Of a DNA stretch of 35,949 bases, positions 25,783 to 32,080 are shown piece after piece. Below the pieces are notes generated by a model. It did not search any database, was not told the origin of the DNA, and saw only the letters and a list, made by a program, of their open reading frames with translations. Both the position numbers and the translations under genes were made by a program. Each line of letters starts with the position of its first letter. Within the stretch, counting starts at the first letter, position 1. The stretch covers positions 1 to 35,949 of the forward strand of contig JAJZKA010000018.1 of NCBI GenBank assembly GCA_021809805.1. The letters are read 5' to 3'. This stretch comes from Actinomycetes bacterium. Lineage in GTDB: Bacteria; Actinomycetota; Acidimicrobiia; Acidimicrobiales; Bog-793.

Positions 25783-27333
25783 ATGGAGCCGAGGGAACAG
25801 CGCCCTGAGGACCGAGAGCTCGGAGCACAAAACGCAGCCCGTGCCGAGGCCATGACACCGTCGGCCCCTACCCCGAACGACCCGGGAGCGCGGCCGTGGC
25901 CGCCGCTCCCCCCAGACCTCGACTGGACCTCGCCCGTCCGAGCGGAGACGCCCAGTTACCGTCCGCTGCCGCCTGACCTCGCCGGAACTCCGGCGCAGGT
26001 CGCGGGGAGCGGAGACGCAGCGACCGGCTCTGGCGCCAGTATCCCCCCTGCTGGCGCCGGGATGCCGCCGGGAGGCCAGCCCCCATACTCCCCCCCCTAT
26101 GGGTGGGCGTGGCCTCCCGGCGGCCCGAGCCCTGAGCCGGCCCCGCCGCGCCGCCGGGGCCGACGGGCGGTCCTCGCAGCTGGTGCTGCCGTCGCGCTCG
26201 TCGCGGGCGGCCTCGGCGCTGGCCTCGGCGTGGCGCTGTCCGGCAACTCCTCGAGCGGCAACAACTCCTCGAGCAGCGGCGGCATCGCCAAGCTCCCAAG
26301 ATCCCAGGTGGCCTCGTCGTCCTCCAAGCACAGTGTGGGAGCGATCGCCGCTGCCGTCGAGCCGTCCGTGGTCGACATCAACGTCTCGGTGGCGAGCGCA
26401 GCGGGCAGTGCCCAGGCGCAGGCCGCGGGGACCGGCATGATCGTGACCTCCTCCGGTCAGGTGCTGACGAACAACCACGTGGTCGAGAATGCGATGTCGA
26501 TCCAGGTGGTCGTGCCCCATCACGGGCGGTACGCGGCCAGGGTCATCGGCGTCGATCCCACCAAGGATGTGGCCCTGCTGCAGATCGTGAACGCCCCGCA
26601 GAACCTTCCGTACGTGGCGCTCGGCGACTCGTCCAAGGTCGCCCTCGGCAACTCGGTGATCGCCATCGGCAACGCGTACGGCCTCGGCGGCTCGCCGTCG
26701 ATCGCCACCGGCGTCATCTCGGCGCTCAACCGGACGATCACGGCCAGCGACGCGAGCGCCACGACGAGCACCGAGACGCTGCACGGGATGCTGCAGACCG
26801 ACGCCCCGATTGCCGCCGGGGACTCTGGTGGCCCGCTCGTGAACTCGAGCGGTCAGGTGATCGGCATGGATACTGCGGCGGCCTCCGGTGACGGCGGGAC
26901 GTTGGGCTTCGCCATCCCGATCAACACCGCCCGAACCATCGTCGAGCAGATCGAGGCGCACAAGGCCTCGGGCACGGTCATCATGGGGGCGTCGCCGTTC
27001 CTTGGCATCTACGAGGTGCCGAGCGCGAGCCAGCCGAGCGCTTTGGGCGGTAGCTTCAGCGGTCTGCCCGGCTATGGGACCTCAGGGACGTCGGGCACCT
27101 CAGTCTCCGGCGTCGTCATCTACGACGTCGTGACGAACAGCCCGGCCCAAAAGGCCGGTCTCACGGCGGGCGACACCATCACCGCGGTGAACGGCAAGCG
27201 CACGCCGACCTGGTCGTCGCTTACCAAGATCATCGGGGCGGACAAGCCCGGGCAGCGGATCACGGTCACCTACGTCGAAACTTCGGGGGCGAGCCGCACG
27301 GTCGGCATCACCTTGACGGGTCTACCGAAGTAG
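25783..27333 (+). CDS. HtrA/DegP-like membrane-anchored serine protease with PDZ domain
   Basis: Trypsin-like envelope protease with 516 residues from the ATG at 25783, chosen for TAGGAG five nt upstream. Layout: a Pro/Gly-rich cytoplasmic N-terminus (1-125), basic PPRRRGRRA, one membrane helix (about 130-152), a Ser/Gly-rich linker, the protease domain (about 180-400) and a C-terminal PDZ domain (about 410-510; GVVIYDVVTNSPAQKAGLTA). Catalytic triad H232 (TNNHVV), D262 (DPTKDVALL) and S348 (AAGDSGGPL) is complete; the serine loop reads AGDSGGP rather than the common PGNSGGP. This matches actinobacterial PepD/HtrA proteins that degrade misfolded secreted proteins. Upstream 11-bp-phased repeats suggest response-regulator control. 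A hairpin terminator follows. Confidence 0.92.
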   Translation: MEPREQRPEDRELGAQNAARAEAMTPSAPTPNDPGARPWPPLPPDLDWTSPVRAETPSYRPLPPDLAGTPAQVAGSGDAATGSGASIPPAGAGMPPGGQPPYSPPYGWAWPPGGPSPEPAPPRRRGRRAVLAAGAAVALVAGGLGAGLGVALSGNSSSGNNSSSSGGIAKLPRSQVASSSSKHSVGAIAAAVEPSVVDINVSVASAAGSAQAQAAGTGMIVTSSGQVLTNNHVVENAMSIQVVVPHHGRYAARVIGVDPTKDVALLQIVNAPQNLPYVALGDSSKVALGNSVIAIGNAYGLGGSPSIATGVISALNRTITASDASATTSTETLHGMLQTDAPIAAGDSGGPLVNSSGQVIGMDTAAASGDGGTLGFAIPINTARTIVEQIEAHKASGTVIMGASPFLGIYEVPSASQPSALGGSFSGLPGYGTSGTSGTSVSGVVIYDVVTNSPAQKAGLTAGDTITAVNGKRTPTWSSLTKIIGADKPGQRITVTYVETSGASRTVGITLTGLPK

Positions 27334-27368
27334 CTGCTCGCACGTGCCCGCGGGCGGGCACCGGGATC

Positions 27369-27406
27369 GAGAGGCGGGGCGCGCGGGCGAGCGTGTCCCG
27401 CCTCTC
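27369..27406. terminator. Bidirectional 10-bp hairpin between convergent genes
   Basis: GAGAGGCGGG (27369-27378) pairs perfectly with CCCGCCTCTC (27397-27406) around an 18-nt GC-rich loop. It serves the protease gene and the convergent DUF3039 gene. No long T-run. Confidence 0.65.
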
Positions 27407-27433
27407 TCATGTTCTGCCGGGTGGCGATGGCCA

Positions 27434-27447
27434 CCATTGATCAATGG
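27434..27447. repeat. 14-bp perfect palindrome at the DUF3039 stop codon
   Basis: CCATTGATCAATGG (27434-27447) is its own reverse complement and includes the DUF3039 stop. It is AT-richer than its surroundings. It could be a protein-binding site or part of RNA ending; no function can be assigned. Confidence 0.5.
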
Positions 27448-27737
27448 GCGGGGAGCTTCCAGCCGTTCGCCTTTGCGATCTCGGCACAGGTCGGGCACAG
27501 CGGGTAGCGCTTGGGATCCCGCCCAGGCGTCCAGACCTTCCCGCAAAGCGCTTTGACGGGGGTGCCGTTGACCATCCCCTCAACGACTGAGTTCCCGGCC
27601 GAGACAAAGTCTCCATCCTTTGGGGTAAAGCCCTCGAGGACGATGTGACTCATCCGCTCGTGGTCGCCATCGAGGACCGGCTCAAGGACCTCGATCGTCT
27701 GGACGGCCGGGGCGCGCTGCAGCTCGGTGTCGCTCAT
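27441..27737 (-). CDS. DUF3039 small zinc-ribbon-like protein
   Basis: A 98-residue protein matching the actinobacterial DUF3039 family: MSHIVLEGFTPKDGD, GTPVKALCGKVWTPGRDPK and YPLCPTCAEI. The cysteines (C-x16-C-x2-C) look like a partial zinc ribbon. Function is unknown. GGAGGAG 4 nt before the ATG at 27737 fixes the start; a much longer reading runs antisense to the acetyltransferase and is rejected. It is divergent from the acetyltransferase, whose promoter lies in the roughly 90-bp gap. Confidence 0.85.
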   Translation of the reverse strand: MSDTELQRAPAVQTIEVLEPVLDGDHERMSHIVLEGFTPKDGDFVSAGNSVVEGMVNGTPVKALCGKVWTPGRDPKRYPLCPTCAEIAKANGWKLPAH

Positions 27738-27818
27738 GGTCTCCTCCTGTCGGCCGGTACGGGCCGGGCCACGTGCCCACCAGGATCGCGCATGGACGGC
27801 CCCGCCTGGCGGCGTGGC

Positions 27819-27830
27819 TATTCTTCGGCC
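27819..27830 (+). promoter_or_regulatory. -10 box of a leaderless acetyltransferase promoter
   Basis: TATTCT (27819-27824) lies 6 nt before a GTG codon at 27831, the leaderless distance. It is the best TANNNT match in the intergenic region. Confidence 0.45.
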
Positions 27831-28406
27831 GTGCACGAGCTCGTTGAGCCGGGGTGCCTTGGCGCCCCACTCGTGTTTGCGGTCGCCTCGCCGGCCGATG
27901 GCCCGGCGGTGGTCGCGCTCGTCGAGTCCGCTTACCGCGGCGAGACGAGCCGTGCCGGATGGACCACGGAAGCCGATCTGCTCGACGGCCAGCGGACCGA
28001 CGCGGCCGCCGTCGCCGAGGCGATCGCCGACCCGCGCACCGTCGTCCTGCTCGCCCAGCGCGCGACGGAGCTGCTCGCCTGCTGCCAGCTCACCGACGAG
28101 GGTGCTGGCTCCGCCTACTTCGGGATGTTCGCGGTGCGTCCTGAGCGCCAGTCGAGCGGGGTCGGCAGACAGCTGCTCGCCCATGCCGAAGCACGCGCGG
28201 TCGAGCGCTTCGGGGCCCGGCGCATCCGCATGACGGTGATTGCCCAGCGCGCCGAGCTTGTGGCCTGGTACGAGCGCCGGGGCTACCGCCGAACCGGCGA
28301 ACGCCTCCCCTTCCCCTACGGCGACGAGCGGTTCGGGATCCCTCGGAGGGCCGATCTCGAGTTCGTCGTCCTCGACAAGGCCGTCGGTCTCGGCGCGGCG
28401 CCTTGA
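27831..28406 (+). CDS. GNAT-family N-acetyltransferase
   Basis: A 191-residue acetyl-CoA-dependent transferase. The CoA pyrophosphate-binding motif A is MFAVRPERQSSGVGRQLLAHAE, followed by helix AEARAVERFGARRIRMTV and motif B around AELVAWYERRGYRRTGERL. The domain begins near residue 10. The substrate is unknown; the C-terminus (FPYGDERFGIPRRADLEFVV) is typical of small-molecule acetyltransferases. The GTG at 27831 follows a TATTCT box by 6 nt and is preferred; an ATG at 27792 would add 13 residues. It converges on the fluoride channel genes, separated by 43 bp. Confidence 0.85.
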   Translation: MHELVEPGCLGAPLVFAVASPADGPAVVALVESAYRGETSRAGWTTEADLLDGQRTDAAAVAEAIADPRTVVLLAQRATELLACCQLTDEGAGSAYFGMFAVRPERQSSGVGRQLLAHAEARAVERFGARRIRMTVIAQRAELVAWYERRGYRRTGERLPFPYGDERFGIPRRADLEFVVLDKAVGLGAAP

Positions 28407-28449
28407 ACGTTGAAGGTGGGCCGTCGCTGAACCGGCCAGTTGCCGACGG

Positions 28450-28830
28450 CTAGAGCGACTGGACGAGGGCGAGGCCCACACCGGCGGCAACGAGTCCGAG
28501 GACGACGCTGCCGAGCGCATTGCTGAGCGCGTGGGCGATCTCGCCCCGCTCGATGAGGCGGACGGTCTCAAAGCTCCACGTCGAAAAGGTCGTGAAGGTG
28601 CCGCAGAATCCCGTCGCGAGCAGCGCCGTGAGCTCTGCGGGCAGATGCCCGCGCAACTCGATGCCGGTCAGCACGCCGAGCAGGAGGCTCCCGGTGAGGT
28701 TGATCAGCAGCGTCCCGAGCGGGAACGAGGTCTGCGTGCGGTCCGTGACGTAGCGGTCCACGAGAAAGCGCGCCGGCGCGCCAACGAAGGCGCCGAGCGC
28801 GACGAAGAGCACGTCAAGGGCAGTCGCCAT
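28450..28830 (-). CDS. crcB: Fluoride-specific ion channel CrcB (second of pair)
   Basis: A 126-residue, four-helix membrane protein of the CrcB/Fluc family, which exports fluoride. Landmarks: GAFVGAPARFLVDRYV in helix 1, the central GTLLINLTGSLLLG with the Asn that lines the pore, and GFCGTFTTFSTWSFE with the phenylalanine box and Na+-site region. It begins 3 nt after the stop of the other crcB gene. Tandem crcB genes usually encode an obligate or preferred heterodimer in Gram-positive bacteria. It is read from the riboswitch-controlled transcript starting near 29440. Confidence 0.95.
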   Translation of the reverse strand: MATALDVLFVALGAFVGAPARFLVDRYVTDRTQTSFPLGTLLINLTGSLLLGVLTGIELRGHLPAELTALLATGFCGTFTTFSTWSFETVRLIERGEIAHALSNALGSVVLGLVAAGVGLALVQSL

Positions 28831-28833
28831 CGC

Positions 28834-29346
28834 TCAGCTGCCGAGCTGCTCGTCGACGCGCGCCTCCAGGCGCACGAGGAATCGGCCTCCGGCGATGCCG
28901 AGCACCGCCGCGAGCATCCCCCCGACGAGACTCACGCCGCAGTACAGGCCAGCGGACGCGAATTCATGGCGGCGCAACAGCAAATCCACCCCGACTATGT
29001 AGGTCGAAAACGTCGTGTACGCGCCGAGGAAGCCCGTCGCAAGCATGGGCCGGGCAAGACGGGCGCGCGGGAAGCGCTCGGTGACGAGCATGAGCACGAC
29101 ACCGAGCAGAAAGCTTCCAGTGAGGTTGATCAGCACGATGGACCAGGGAATCGCGGCGGCACCCGAGGGCAGGAGCAGCCCGATGCCATAGCGCGCGAGC
29201 GCGCCCGCTGCTCCGGCGATCGCGACGACGAGCAGGATCGTGCGTTGCGCACCTTGACGCCTGCCAACAGCGTTCCCCCGGTCGCCGACGTCGGGGTCGA
29301 CCGGGAGCGCGCTCATCTCAGCTGATCGTTCCGCACGTAGGCTCAA
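28834..29346 (-). CDS. crcB: Fluoride-specific ion channel CrcB (first of pair)
   Basis: A 170-residue CrcB/Fluc protein: an extra N-terminus of about 35 residues precedes helix 1 (LLVVAIAGAAGALARYGIG); pore motif IVLINLTGSFLLGVV; GFLGAYTTFSTYIVG. The start is taken as TTG at 29346 because GGGAGG lies 4 nt upstream and is the very segment complementary to the riboswitch. An ATG at 29316 (160 residues) is the alternative, with poor Shine-Dalgarno. The partner gene follows after 3 nt. Expression is expected to rise when fluoride enters the cell, which happens more readily at acid pH as HF. Confidence 0.93.
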   Translation of the reverse strand: MSLRAERSAEMSALPVDPDVGDRGNAVGRRQGAQRTILLVVAIAGAAGALARYGIGLLLPSGAAAIPWSIVLINLTGSFLLGVVLMLVTERFPRARLARPMLATGFLGAYTTFSTYIVGVDLLLRRHEFASAGLYCGVSLVGGMLAAVLGIAGGRFLVRLEARVDEQLGS

Positions 29347-29390
29347 GGCTCCTCCCTTCCATGGTCGCCAGCATGAACTGGTCGATGCAA

Positions 29391-29438
29391 GGCAGGAGCC
29401 ATCAGCCCGTCAAGGCGGTTTCGGCGAGCCCCATCGCC
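29391..29438 (-). promoter_or_regulatory. Fluoride (crcB) riboswitch
   Basis: The minus strand from 29438 reads GGCGATGGGGCTCGCC, then GAAACCGCC, a short loop, and GGGCTGATGGCTCCTGCC. This fits the crcB-motif consensus almost base for base. GGGGCT (29432-29427) pairs with GGCTCC (29400-29395) in the bound fold. The same 3' strand, GGCTCCT (29400-29394), is also perfectly complementary to AGGAGCC (29353-29347), which overlaps the Shine-Dalgarno and abuts the TTG start of crcB. So ligand-free RNA can hide the ribosome site and fluoride binding should free it. Confidence 0.93.
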
Positions 29439-29447
29439 GTCGTGCCT

Positions 29448-29453
29448 AGCCTA
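29448..29453 (-). promoter_or_regulatory. -10 box (TAGGCT) for the riboswitch-crcB transcript
   Basis: TAGGCT on the minus strand, 9 nt before the aptamer. Transcription would begin around 29440, only a few bases ahead of the riboswitch. The -35 region is not convincing. Confidence 0.5.
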
Positions 29454-29527
29454 GCGGCCCACTCTGGCCGCTGGCACGCCGATTGCGATCGGTGCCTGTT
29501 TTGCTTTGGTGGTGACCGAGTGCTTCC

Positions 29528-29818
29528 TCAGCGCTTTGCGGCCGCGCGCGGCCTGGCGGAACGGGCGTCCCCGGCCTCAGGCTTGCGGGGGGTCCGAGTG
29601 GCCGCAGCGGTCGACTTGGCGGCTTGGGTGCGCGGGGTGACGGTGCGGTCGTCAACTTCGACGTTGTCGCCGAGCAGACCGCGCAGTGAACGAACGGTCG
29701 CGCCTTTGGCGCGTGGCTCATGGAAGACCTTGGACGTCAGCAATTCCCGGCCACTTACGCCGATCAGAGAAACGCGGCTGCCGCCACGATAGGGGGTGAC
29801 AACAATCTTTGCGGGCAA
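29528..29818 (-). CDS. Small basic protein, possibly DUF1508-like
   Basis: A 96-residue protein from TTG at 29818, chosen because AAGGAG lies 6 nt upstream. The first 55 residues form a compact module (PAKIVVTPYRGGSRVSLIG, GRELLTSKVFHEPRAKGATV, RSLRGLLG) resembling half of the DUF1508/YegP fold, where an R.xL.xxNG..I..S..Y pattern recurs; the match is weak. The remaining 40 residues are an Arg/Lys/Ala/Pro-rich, disordered, very basic tail, which may bind nucleic acid. The region upstream is unusually AT-rich and probably holds its promoter. A longer in-frame reading up to 30097 is rejected for poor composition. Confidence 0.65.
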   Translation of the reverse strand: MPAKIVVTPYRGGSRVSLIGVSGRELLTSKVFHEPRAKGATVRSLRGLLGDNVEVDDRTVTPRTQAAKSTAAATRTPRKPEAGDARSARPRAAAKR

Positions 29819-29830
29819 AGGGGACTCCTT

Positions 29831-30133
29831 GTGTTGAATAGCATTGCCATTTCCAATATACATGCAATAGTAATTGCAACAGCGCGGCCCCAATTGGCGC
29901 GATCTCCAAAATTGACGCGGTGTTTTGATTCCCCCGTTGGCGGCGCGTAGAGGAGTCGAGATGACCGCGCGCTCAATACCTCGAAACTTCATCAAAAGAA
30001 GCTGCATCCGCCATGGCATGGGAGTGCCGTGATTGATGCAAAGGCGCGTGCTATGGCCTTGATGCGGCACCAAAAGGGCTGCCGAGCGGCGGGGCAAGGC
30101 GGTGCGCGGCCCTCGATCGCAAGGGCGCGTGGG
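29831..30133. other. AT-rich intergenic region upstream of the small basic gene
   Basis: About 300 bp without a supported gene. Bases 29831-29940 are clearly AT-richer than the rest of the window, with several TTGCAA/TATATT-like hexamers on the minus strand that could drive the small basic gene. The remainder is ordinary. I see no tRNA, hairpin with T-run or repeat. Confidence 0.5.
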
Positions 30134-30206
30134 TGGGGCCGGCAGGGATCGAACCTGCGACCCAGGGATTATGAGTCCCCTGCTCTGACCACTGAGCTAC
30201 GACCCC
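30134..30206 (-). tRNA. tRNA with CAU anticodon, probably tRNA-Ile2 (or elongator Met)
   Basis: A 73-nt cloverleaf on the minus strand: acceptor GGGGTCG/CGGCCCC (7 bp with one G-T pair), discriminator A, D-arm AGCTCAGTGGTCAGAGC, anticodon loop CTCATAA and T-arm GCAGGTTCGATCCCTGC. No CCA is encoded. The anticodon arm and variable region (AGCAGGGGACTCATAATC followed by CTGGGTCGC) resemble the lysidine-modified Ile2 tRNA of E. coli more than its elongator Met tRNA, so decoding of AUA after TilS modification is favoured but not certain. Confidence 0.9.
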
Positions 30207-30234
30207 GTGCCCGCGCTGTCGGGAGCGGAATGAG

Positions 30235-30307
30235 CTCCGGGGGAGAGACTCGAACTCTCAACCCTGCGGTTAACAGCCGCATGCTCTGCCAATTGAGCTA
30301 CCCCGGA
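30235..30307 (-). tRNA. tRNA-Asn (GUU)
   Basis: A 73-nt cloverleaf on the minus strand: acceptor TCCGGGG/CCCCGGA, D-arm AGCTCAATTGGCAGAGC, anticodon loop CTGTTAA (GTT), T-arm GAGAGTTCGAGTCTCTC, discriminator G, no encoded CCA. It lies 28 bp upstream of the CAU tRNA and is probably co-transcribed with it. Confidence 0.96.
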
Positions 30308-30326
30308 ACGCGTTGCCGGGGGCGAT

Positions 30327-30332
30327 GTTATA
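30327..30332 (-). promoter_or_regulatory. -10 box (TATAAC) for the tRNA pair
   Basis: TATAAC on the minus strand, 19 nt before the tRNA-Asn 5' end. It is a strong TANNNT-type match in a GC-rich setting. A well-spaced -35 is not evident. Confidence 0.55.
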
Positions 30333-30430
30333 TCCCAGCGCGGGCCACCGTAACGAGCCGCAGCTCAGGGCACGAAGAGACCGCCGTCAGCGCACGGAGT
30401 TGGTCGAAGGGGTTACGGGTCACGCCCACC

Positions 30431-30460
30431 TTGTGGGGGTGGCGTGCGGGGCGCTAGAAC
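30431..30460 (+). promoter_or_regulatory. Putative leaderless promoter of the small gene at 30468
   Basis: TTGTGG (30431-30436), an 18-bp spacer, then TAGAAC (30455-30460), 7 nt before the ATG at 30468. No Shine-Dalgarno precedes that ATG. Confidence 0.45.
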
Positions 30461-30467
30461 GTCCGCC

Positions 30468-30719
30468 ATGCGCAAGACCCGCGTCGTCGTGGCGACTGGC
30501 CTCGGTATTTGGATCGGCTGGCGCGCCCGGGACTCGATGAGCGCGCTCGCCTCGTTGCGAGGCGTCGGGCGGCGTGACGCAGCGCGGGAATTCGGGGGCG
30601 AGGGGGGTCGCGTCGACCCTGGTGAGGTGATCGAGAAGGTTCGGGCGATCGCGGTGCTGGGCCGCGAACGGGGCCGAGACCTCCTGCGGCTCGTGTTGAG
30701 CGCCCGACGGGCCGCCTGA
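30468..30719 (+). CDS. Small hypothetical protein
   Basis: An 83-residue, strongly basic protein. The N-terminus has a short hydrophobic stretch (about 6-16, VVVATGLGIWIGW) between basic residues, too short for a sure membrane helix. The C-terminal half looks helical (PGEVIEKVRAIAVLGRERGR, then DLLRLVLSARRAA). The start follows a leaderless promoter geometry; an ATG at 30444 in the same frame would add 8 residues. I do not recognise a family. It is divergent from the tRNA pair and followed by a long non-coding stretch. Confidence 0.55.
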   Translation: MRKTRVVVATGLGIWIGWRARDSMSALASLRGVGRRDAAREFGGEGGRVDPGEVIEKVRAIAVLGRERGRDLLRLVLSARRAA

Positions 30720-31212
30720 AGCGCTGTCCCCGACGCCACGGCATGGAACGGCCACGGCCTGGTGGGCAGTTGGTGTCTCAGACGGTCTTCGGCGGGCGCA
30801 CCAGCGAGGATCTGGCTGCGAGATGCCGCGGAACCGGCGCTCTAAGCTCTTCTCCCCGCCGGCGCGCCCGCCGACAGATCATTGTGCTGTCGTAGTCCTG
30901 CTGCGGGACTCCGAGATCGGAGGCGCCCGCTCCTCTCCACGTGACCAGGTATGGCCGTTGCGCATTGACGGGTGCCGTCCGGGCAACTCCGGGGTACTCA
31001 GCATCTCGTCGCATCACCCCCTTCTGCTGCTCGCTTGGTGGGTGAACTCTTGGCTGTGCGCTCAGACCACGGTCTTTACGACCGAAGCGTCCGAGCGTGT
31101 CGACCGGTGATTCGGAGCGTATCGGAATCGCCGTAGCTGTAGCTTGCCCCGCTGACCGAGAAAGCCTGCCATCGGTCCCGTTACGATTTCGCGACCTTCA
31201 CGGGCGGTCTAC
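30720..31212. other. 493-bp region without a supported gene
   Basis: Short readings exist on both strands but have poor codon structure and no Shine-Dalgarno. The minus strand carries the 3' flank of satP. A small helix CGGTC/GACCG is possible near 31068-31084, but no T-tailed terminator is seen. The stretch may hold an RNA or a decayed gene; nothing can be named. Confidence 0.5.
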
Positions 31213-31914
31213 TTACGCGGCGGCGCGTCGCGTCGCCGGCAGCGGCGCCGTCCTGGTGAGCGGCTTGACTGGGAGCACCACGCGCTTCCAGGTGGCGTTC
31301 AGCACCCCGGCGAAGCTCGTGTACCACGCCAGCGCGCCGGTCACCAGACCGCAGTAGCCGGCGACCTCTTTCACCTGGAAATAACCGCCCGTCTGACCGC
31401 CGAAATACGAGGCGGCGAGGACGAAGAAGGTCACGGTCAGGGAGAAAAAGACCAGCATGACGGCCACGCTCGTCCCGAGGGACGCGATGAACATGTAGAG
31501 CGTGAAGATGCCCCACATGAGCAGGAAGAAGCCGAGCGCGTCGTCGGTCGCACCCGCGGTCGACGGCGCCCACCAGCGGATCAAGACGTAGAAGGAAATC
31601 CAGAACGCCCCGTAGGAGGTAAACGCCAGGCCCCCGAAGGTGTTTCGGTTCCTGAATTCCCACATCCCAGCGAGCAGCTGGGCGCCCCCGCCGTAGCACA
31701 GGGCGAGTGGGAGCACCGCGTTGACCGCGCTGGCTCCGATCACGCCGGCATTGACGAGGCTCAGCAGCACCGTAGTCATCGCAAATCCGGCAAGCCCGAG
31801 TGGGGCCGGGTCGCCGATCGGTGACTCGACGAGCGCCGTGACCGATCGCGGCGAGTTTGTCAATGAATCGGGCTCGGACGCGACTCGTTCAGCGTCGGCT
31901 GGTGTCTGTGACAA
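31213..31914 (-). CDS. Acetate/succinate transporter, GPR1/FUN34/YaaH (SatP) family
   Basis: A six-helix membrane protein with 233 residues from TTG at 31914, which follows a purine-rich GGGAGGGGG by about 7 nt; longer readings upstream are low-quality. The family motif DPAPLGLAGFAMTTVLLSL opens the membrane domain at about residue 36, after a hydrophilic N-terminus. Further segments include VLPLALCYGGGAQLLAGMWEF, TSYGAFWISFYVLI, GFFLLMWGIFTLYMFIA, VAVMLVFFSLTVTFFVLA and a last helix near TGALAWYTSFAGVL. Homologues import acetate or succinate by proton symport. It lies 166 bp downstream of acs on the same strand, so uptake and activation of acetate are probably co-expressed; a very stable hairpin lies between. 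Confidence 0.9.
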   Translation of the reverse strand: MSQTPADAERVASEPDSLTNSPRSVTALVESPIGDPAPLGLAGFAMTTVLLSLVNAGVIGASAVNAVLPLALCYGGGAQLLAGMWEFRNRNTFGGLAFTSYGAFWISFYVLIRWWAPSTAGATDDALGFFLLMWGIFTLYMFIASLGTSVAVMLVFFSLTVTFFVLAASYFGGQTGGYFQVKEVAGYCGLVTGALAWYTSFAGVLNATWKRVVLPVKPLTRTAPLPATRRAAA

Positions 31915-31937
31915 TGGGGTTCCCCCTCCCTTGCCTG

Positions 31938-31971
31938 CCGACGGCGAGCTCCCGCTGAGCTCGCCAGTCGG
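31938..31971 (-). terminator. 14-bp stem-loop just upstream of satP
   Basis: GGCGAGCTC (31943-31951) pairs perfectly with GAGCTCGCC (31957-31965). The stem is extended by CCGAC (31938-31942) with GTCGG (31967-31971) and one bulged base. It lies between acs and satP, right before the satP ribosome site. No T-run follows on the minus strand. It may act as a partial terminator, a stability element or a translation damper. Confidence 0.55.
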
Positions 31972-32080
31972 GTACCGCCTCTTGCCTGTCTTGCTCCCTT
32001 CTTTGTGCACCCATGACGACAAGGTGCGCAGCCGTCGTCTGACGGCCTCGAAGGCGGTCGCCCCCCAGCTCCGCCAGATC

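Noticed and set aside
29819-30097. In-frame extension of the small basic protein to 30097
   Set aside because: The extension crosses the AT-rich, promoter-like region and has coding-unlike composition; TTG at 29818 has a clear Shine-Dalgarno.
30823-31110. Possible small gene in the non-coding stretch
   Set aside because: No Shine-Dalgarno or leaderless promoter, no domain, irregular codon use.
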